Assembly (NCBI GenBank): GCA_002383605.1
Contig: DFYK01000125.1
Span: 1-9,167, forward strand
DNA length: 9,167 bases
Origin: Proteiniphilum sp. UBA4084
GTDB taxonomy: Bacteria > Bacteroidota > Bacteroidia > Bacteroidales > Dysgonomonadaceae
Reading direction: 5' to 3'
The notes beneath the pieces were generated by a model that searched no databases, was not told where the DNA came from, and worked only from the letters and a program-made list of their open reading frames with translations. Made by a program: the position numbers and the translations under genes. Numbering within the stretch: the stretch's first letter is position 1; every line of letters starts with the position of its first letter. This document shows, piece after piece, positions 6,795 to 9,167 of this stretch.

Positions 6795-6802
6795 TATCTT
6801 TG
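6795..6802 (+). promoter_or_regulatory. Bacteroidota -7 element for crcB
   Basis: TATCTTTG matches TAnnTTTG exactly and ends 22 bp before the crcB ATG, giving a leader of only about 16 nt. That leaves no room for a fluoride riboswitch in the transcript. The -33 region lacks a TTG. Confidence 0.5.
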
Positions 6803-6824
6803 CAAACGACTATAACTATACATT

Positions 6825-7205
6825 ATGTGGAAAGATTTGCTCCTTGTTGGAATTGGAGGCGGTGCAGGCAGTATGCTCAGATTTGTTACTTCCCGGCTCG
6901 CAGCCCGGTATATACATCATGAATGGTTGTTCGTGGGTACTTTCACTGCCAATATTGTGGGATGCCTGCTCATTGGCCTGTTTTCTGGGTGGATCCTGTC
7001 GCATCATCCTGAGAATCAATCATTTCGTCTGCTAATGATTGTCGGTTTCTGTGGCGGTTATACCACATTTTCAGCCTTTGCCTTCGAAAATCTGCGTTTG
7101 ATGGAGATGAATCAGTGGGGGCTGTTTACACTCTACACCACAGCCAGCATTGTGTTTGGTCTTCTGTCGGTATGGATTGGCATGAAACTTGGACATCTGA
7201 TATAA
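6825..7205 (+). CDS. crcB: Fluoride channel CrcB/FluC
   Basis: A 126-residue inner-membrane protein with four predicted helices. It forms an antiparallel dimer that exports toxic fluoride by electrodiffusion (family knowledge). Hallmarks are GIGGGAGSMLRF at 9-20, GTFTANIVGC at 38-47 with pore residue Asn43, and GFCGGYTTFSAFAFE at 74-88 with the Phe-box residues Phe82 and Phe85. The length is typical for a single-gene homodimeric FluC. The TTFS motif is intact; the residue before it is Tyr79. It is the only plus-strand gene here, divergent from the esterase and convergent with the DUF1080 gene. A -7 element at 6795-6802 would drive it from a very short leader. There is no second crcB copy beside it, so a paired heterodimer is unlikely. 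Confidence 0.95.
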   Translation: MWKDLLLVGIGGGAGSMLRFVTSRLAARYIHHEWLFVGTFTANIVGCLLIGLFSGWILSHHPENQSFRLLMIVGFCGGYTTFSAFAFENLRLMEMNQWGLFTLYTTASIVFGLLSVWIGMKLGHLI

Positions 7206-7238
7206 AAAAGAAACGCCGGAAGATTGGCCCTCCCGGCG
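7203..7238 (-). terminator. Intrinsic terminator of the DUF1080 gene
   Basis: CGCCGG (7214-7219) and CCGGCG (7233-7238) form a G/C-rich 6-bp stem with a 13-base loop. On the minus strand the stem is followed by TTTCTTTTTTATA (complement of 7201-7213), a good T-tract. It lies 21 bp after the stop of the DUF1080 gene. The T-tract overlaps the crcB stop codon. In the plus direction the same hairpin has no T-tract, so it should favour minus-strand transcripts. Confidence 0.8.
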
Positions 7239-7259
7239 CGCAATAAAACTTATCCGGTT

Positions 7260-9167
7260 TTATAACTCCTTGATCCGGATGTTTCTGAACATTACCTTGG
7301 AACCATGTCCGAGAAATCCGATGTGCCCGGTTTTATTGAGTAGTCCCGGATGTTCCCGTTTGTCCATCGTACCGTTTTTTGAAGCCTCACGGATATTCCC
7401 GTCGAGGATGGTTGTTCCGTTGAGAATTACTTTGATATGATCGCCGTCGGCAATTACTTCCTGATAATTCCATTCACCCACAGGTTTCAGAAACCCTCTT
7501 TTTGCCGGGATCACGCCATATACCGAGCCGTGGTACTGGTAAACCTGCAGTTTTTCATAAACTGGTGCATCATTATCCAGTATTTGAAGTTCCATGCCCT
7601 GGTATGCGGCATCACCCTCATTGGGAGTGCGGATGCCGAGTCCGTTATTGGCTCCGTGAGTAAGCATAAATTCGAAGCGGAAAACAAAGTTGTCGAACTG
7701 CTCGTTGGTATAGAGGTTGCCGCCCGAACCCTTGCTGGGATGCAGGACAATGTTGCCGCTTTCCACGGCATAATCTTTTTTGTTCCCTTTCCACTGATCG
7801 AGGTTCGTGCCATCAAAAAGAATACGGAACCCTTCTTTCTCTTCTTCTGCCGAAAGTTTAAATGGTTCAGGACGGGGAATCTCCCTGATGTAAATGTCCC
7901 TGTAAGCCACTTTGCTTCCATGTGCCTGGAGTTCAATTTGTTCCATGGGGAAGATGGGTCGACTTCTGTCCCAATAGTTCTCCAGGATCACGTTGTCGGT
8001 CACCAGCTCGCCATTCAGCCATACCGATACCCTTTCGCCGATCATACGGATCCGGAAGGTGTTCCATTCTCCTACTTTCTGATCGGCTACCACCAGCGGC
8101 TTGTTTTGATTTTGCTGGTTGTTGTAGAGTCCTCCCGATCCTACCTGTGCACCTACTTTTACCCGGGCAGTATCCCATATCTGCACCTGGGGTGTTCCGC
8201 GTAGATAGATTCCTGCATCGGGCTCGGGACCGGGGTAAAGTTTCCAGTCGACCAGCATTTCGAAATCACCGTACTGTTTATTGGTACAAAGGTTATTCCC
8301 TTTCCCGGTAAACAACAATTCCCCGTTGTCCACAACCCAGCTTTCCTTTGCTTCCTTATTTGCTTTCTCCTGTGCTGTAGCCAGTTCTTTCGGGCTCATC
8401 TTTGCTCTTTTAACCGGATTTTCCACCAATCCTTTCCAGCCATCCAGATTTTTGCCGTTGAAAAGGGAAACAAATCCATCCTCTGCCGGATTTTCTGTCA
8501 GATATTTGTTGATGGATTGTCGCTGGTAATCGGCATCGGGATTGTTGAGTGTCTTGCTTACCTTTTGAAGGATGGCAGCAGTTTCCGCACCTGCAAAAGC
8601 CGGATTGCTGATGGCAATATTCATGGCCGCCTGAGCAGCAGCTTCCTTTAATGATGATTGCTCCATGAAGGGTGCCACGAAAAGCATTGCCTGGTAATGA
8701 CCTGTATTTCCCAACAATTTCAATACCTCGTTCTTCTGTTTGTCGGTTTGCGCAAACTGCATCGTTTCTCGCAGATAGAGATATTTTACTGCACCGGTTT
8801 CACCCGATTTCCCAATGGTGGAAATTAATGCGTCTGTCACCTTCTCCAGCTCCTGGCTGTTTTTGCTTTGTCTTGCAATATCCAGCAGAGGATAGATCAC
8901 ATGAAACGATTTCCATGTAGTAAGGGCATCGAAAGCCGCACTCTTTCCAACTCCTGCTGATGAAGCATATGCTTTGGTGATGGCATTGATTGCTTCCGGT
9001 GAACCACTGTTGGCCAGTGCCGGGTAGTATACAGGTTTGCGGGACGAGATTTTCATCTTCCCGCTGACCAGCCGGAGTTGTTCTTCTGCCGGAAGATAAT
9101 TCAGTGCCGCATTCACAGCTTGTTGAATAGCAGGAATATAAGCCGGGTCGGACTGTTCCAGCAGGGT
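7260..9167 (-). CDS. Tandem DUF1080 (3-keto-disaccharide hydrolase family) protein with HEAT-like N-terminal region, 5' end outside window
   Basis: The frame stays open to the window edge (635 visible codons), so the true start lies upstream; a GTG at 9116 is probably internal. Counting from that GTG, residues 1-205 are alpha-helical and Ala/Leu-rich with HEAT-like periodicity. Residues 212-411 and 428-618 are two DUF1080 (PF06439) domains, each opening with a matching motif (GFVSLFNGKNLDGWKG and GFRILFDGTNLDQWKG) and ending in a short beta-strand rich in Ile and Arg (YRDIYIREI and FRNIRIKEL). Both domains contain a GIYLR- or GLGIRTP-type strand and an IQ/LQ-type core (VQIWD, LQILD). The family has a concanavalin-like fold, and members have been linked to cleavage of 3-keto-glycosides in Bacteroides-type pathways. 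No partner oxidoreductase gene is visible here. A good terminator follows at 7203-7238. The activity of each domain is not shown by the sequence. Confidence 0.88.
   Translation of the reverse strand, partial: TLLEQSDPAYIPAIQQAVNAALNYLPAEEQLRLVSGKMKISSRKPVYYPALANSGSPEAINAITKAYASSAGVGKSAAFDALTTWKSFHVIYPLLDIARQSKNSQELEKVTDALISTIGKSGETGAVKYLYLRETMQFAQTDKQKNEVLKLLGNTGHYQAMLFVAPFMEQSSLKEAAAQAAMNIAISNPAFAGAETAAILQKVSKTLNNPDADYQRQSINKYLTENPAEDGFVSLFNGKNLDGWKGLVENPVKRAKMSPKELATAQEKANKEAKESWVVDNGELLFTGKGNNLCTNKQYGDFEMLVDWKLYPGPEPDAGIYLRGTPQVQIWDTARVKVGAQVGSGGLYNNQQNQNKPLVVADQKVGEWNTFRIRMIGERVSVWLNGELVTDNVILENYWDRSRPIFPMEQIELQAHGSKVAYRDIYIREIPRPEPFKLSAEEEKEGFRILFDGTNLDQWKGNKKDYAVESGNIVLHPSKGSGGNLYTNEQFDNFVFRFEFMLTHGANNGLGIRTPNEGDAAYQGMELQILDNDAPVYEKLQVYQYHGSVYGVIPAKRGFLKPVGEWNYQEVIADGDHIKVILNGTTILDGNIREASKNGTMDKREHPGLLNKTGHIGFLGHGSKVMFRNIRIKEL

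Noticed and set aside
6681..6824. Fluoride riboswitch ahead of crcB
   Set aside because: The likely transcript start is about 16 nt before ATG and no pseudoknot-like core was recognised.
7437..8204. Plus-strand ORF of 255 codons
   Set aside because: Antisense to the tandem DUF1080 gene, which has clear domain motifs; a shadow of its codon pattern.
9114..9116. GTG as the true start of the DUF1080 gene
   Set aside because: The frame continues without a stop to the window edge and the upstream residues also look helical, so the gene most likely begins outside the window.

Overview
The window looks like a chromosomal segment of an anaerobic member of the Bacteroidota, probably order Bacteroidales (inference). 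Four intergenic positions carry exact matches to the Bacteroidota -7 promoter element TAnnTTTG, and genes have A/T-rich leaders without clear Shine-Dalgarno sequences. The gene content also fits: a TonB-dependent receptor, a CE1-type esterase with an N-terminal Ig-like domain, and a tandem DUF1080 (3-keto-disaccharide hydrolase family) protein. There are seven protein genes, two of them cut by the window edges. I see no RNA genes, insertion sequences, CRISPR arrays or phage genes.

Layout, all on the minus strand except crcB. (1) Positions 1-2443 hold a two-gene redox operon: a Tat-exported DUF362 protein (2443-1502), then a polyferredoxin (1478 to beyond 1) that resembles NapH joined to NapG in one chain, with a twin-arginine motif in the middle of the polypeptide. 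(2) Positions 2565-5364 hold a tightly coupled three-gene operon: a six-helix membrane protein resembling an ECF transporter S component, a short type I phosphoribosyltransferase and a TonB-dependent outer-membrane receptor. The start and stop codons of neighbours overlap (TGATG and ATGA). (3) Positions 5520-6680 hold a secreted CE1-type esterase. (4) The fluoride channel gene crcB (fluC) at 6825-7205 is divergent from the esterase across a 144-bp region with one -7 element for each gene. (5) Positions 7260-9167 hold the 3' part of a large protein with a helical HEAT-like region and two DUF1080 domains. It converges on crcB, and its terminator T-tract overlaps the crcB stop codon.

The most interesting part is the ECF-like / PRTase / TonB-receptor operon. 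The order suggests capture at the outer membrane, entry through the inner membrane and trapping of a base-like compound as its nucleotide by PRPP-dependent ribosylation. The PRTase keeps a C-terminal Phe-Pro-Trp motif like that of small purine-type PRTases, so a purine or purine-like base is the leading guess for the substrate, but this is inference. Second is the NapH-NapG-like fusion, which seems to need membrane insertion for its first half and Tat export for its second half, next to a DUF362 protein that is itself a Tat substrate and has no ferredoxin domain.
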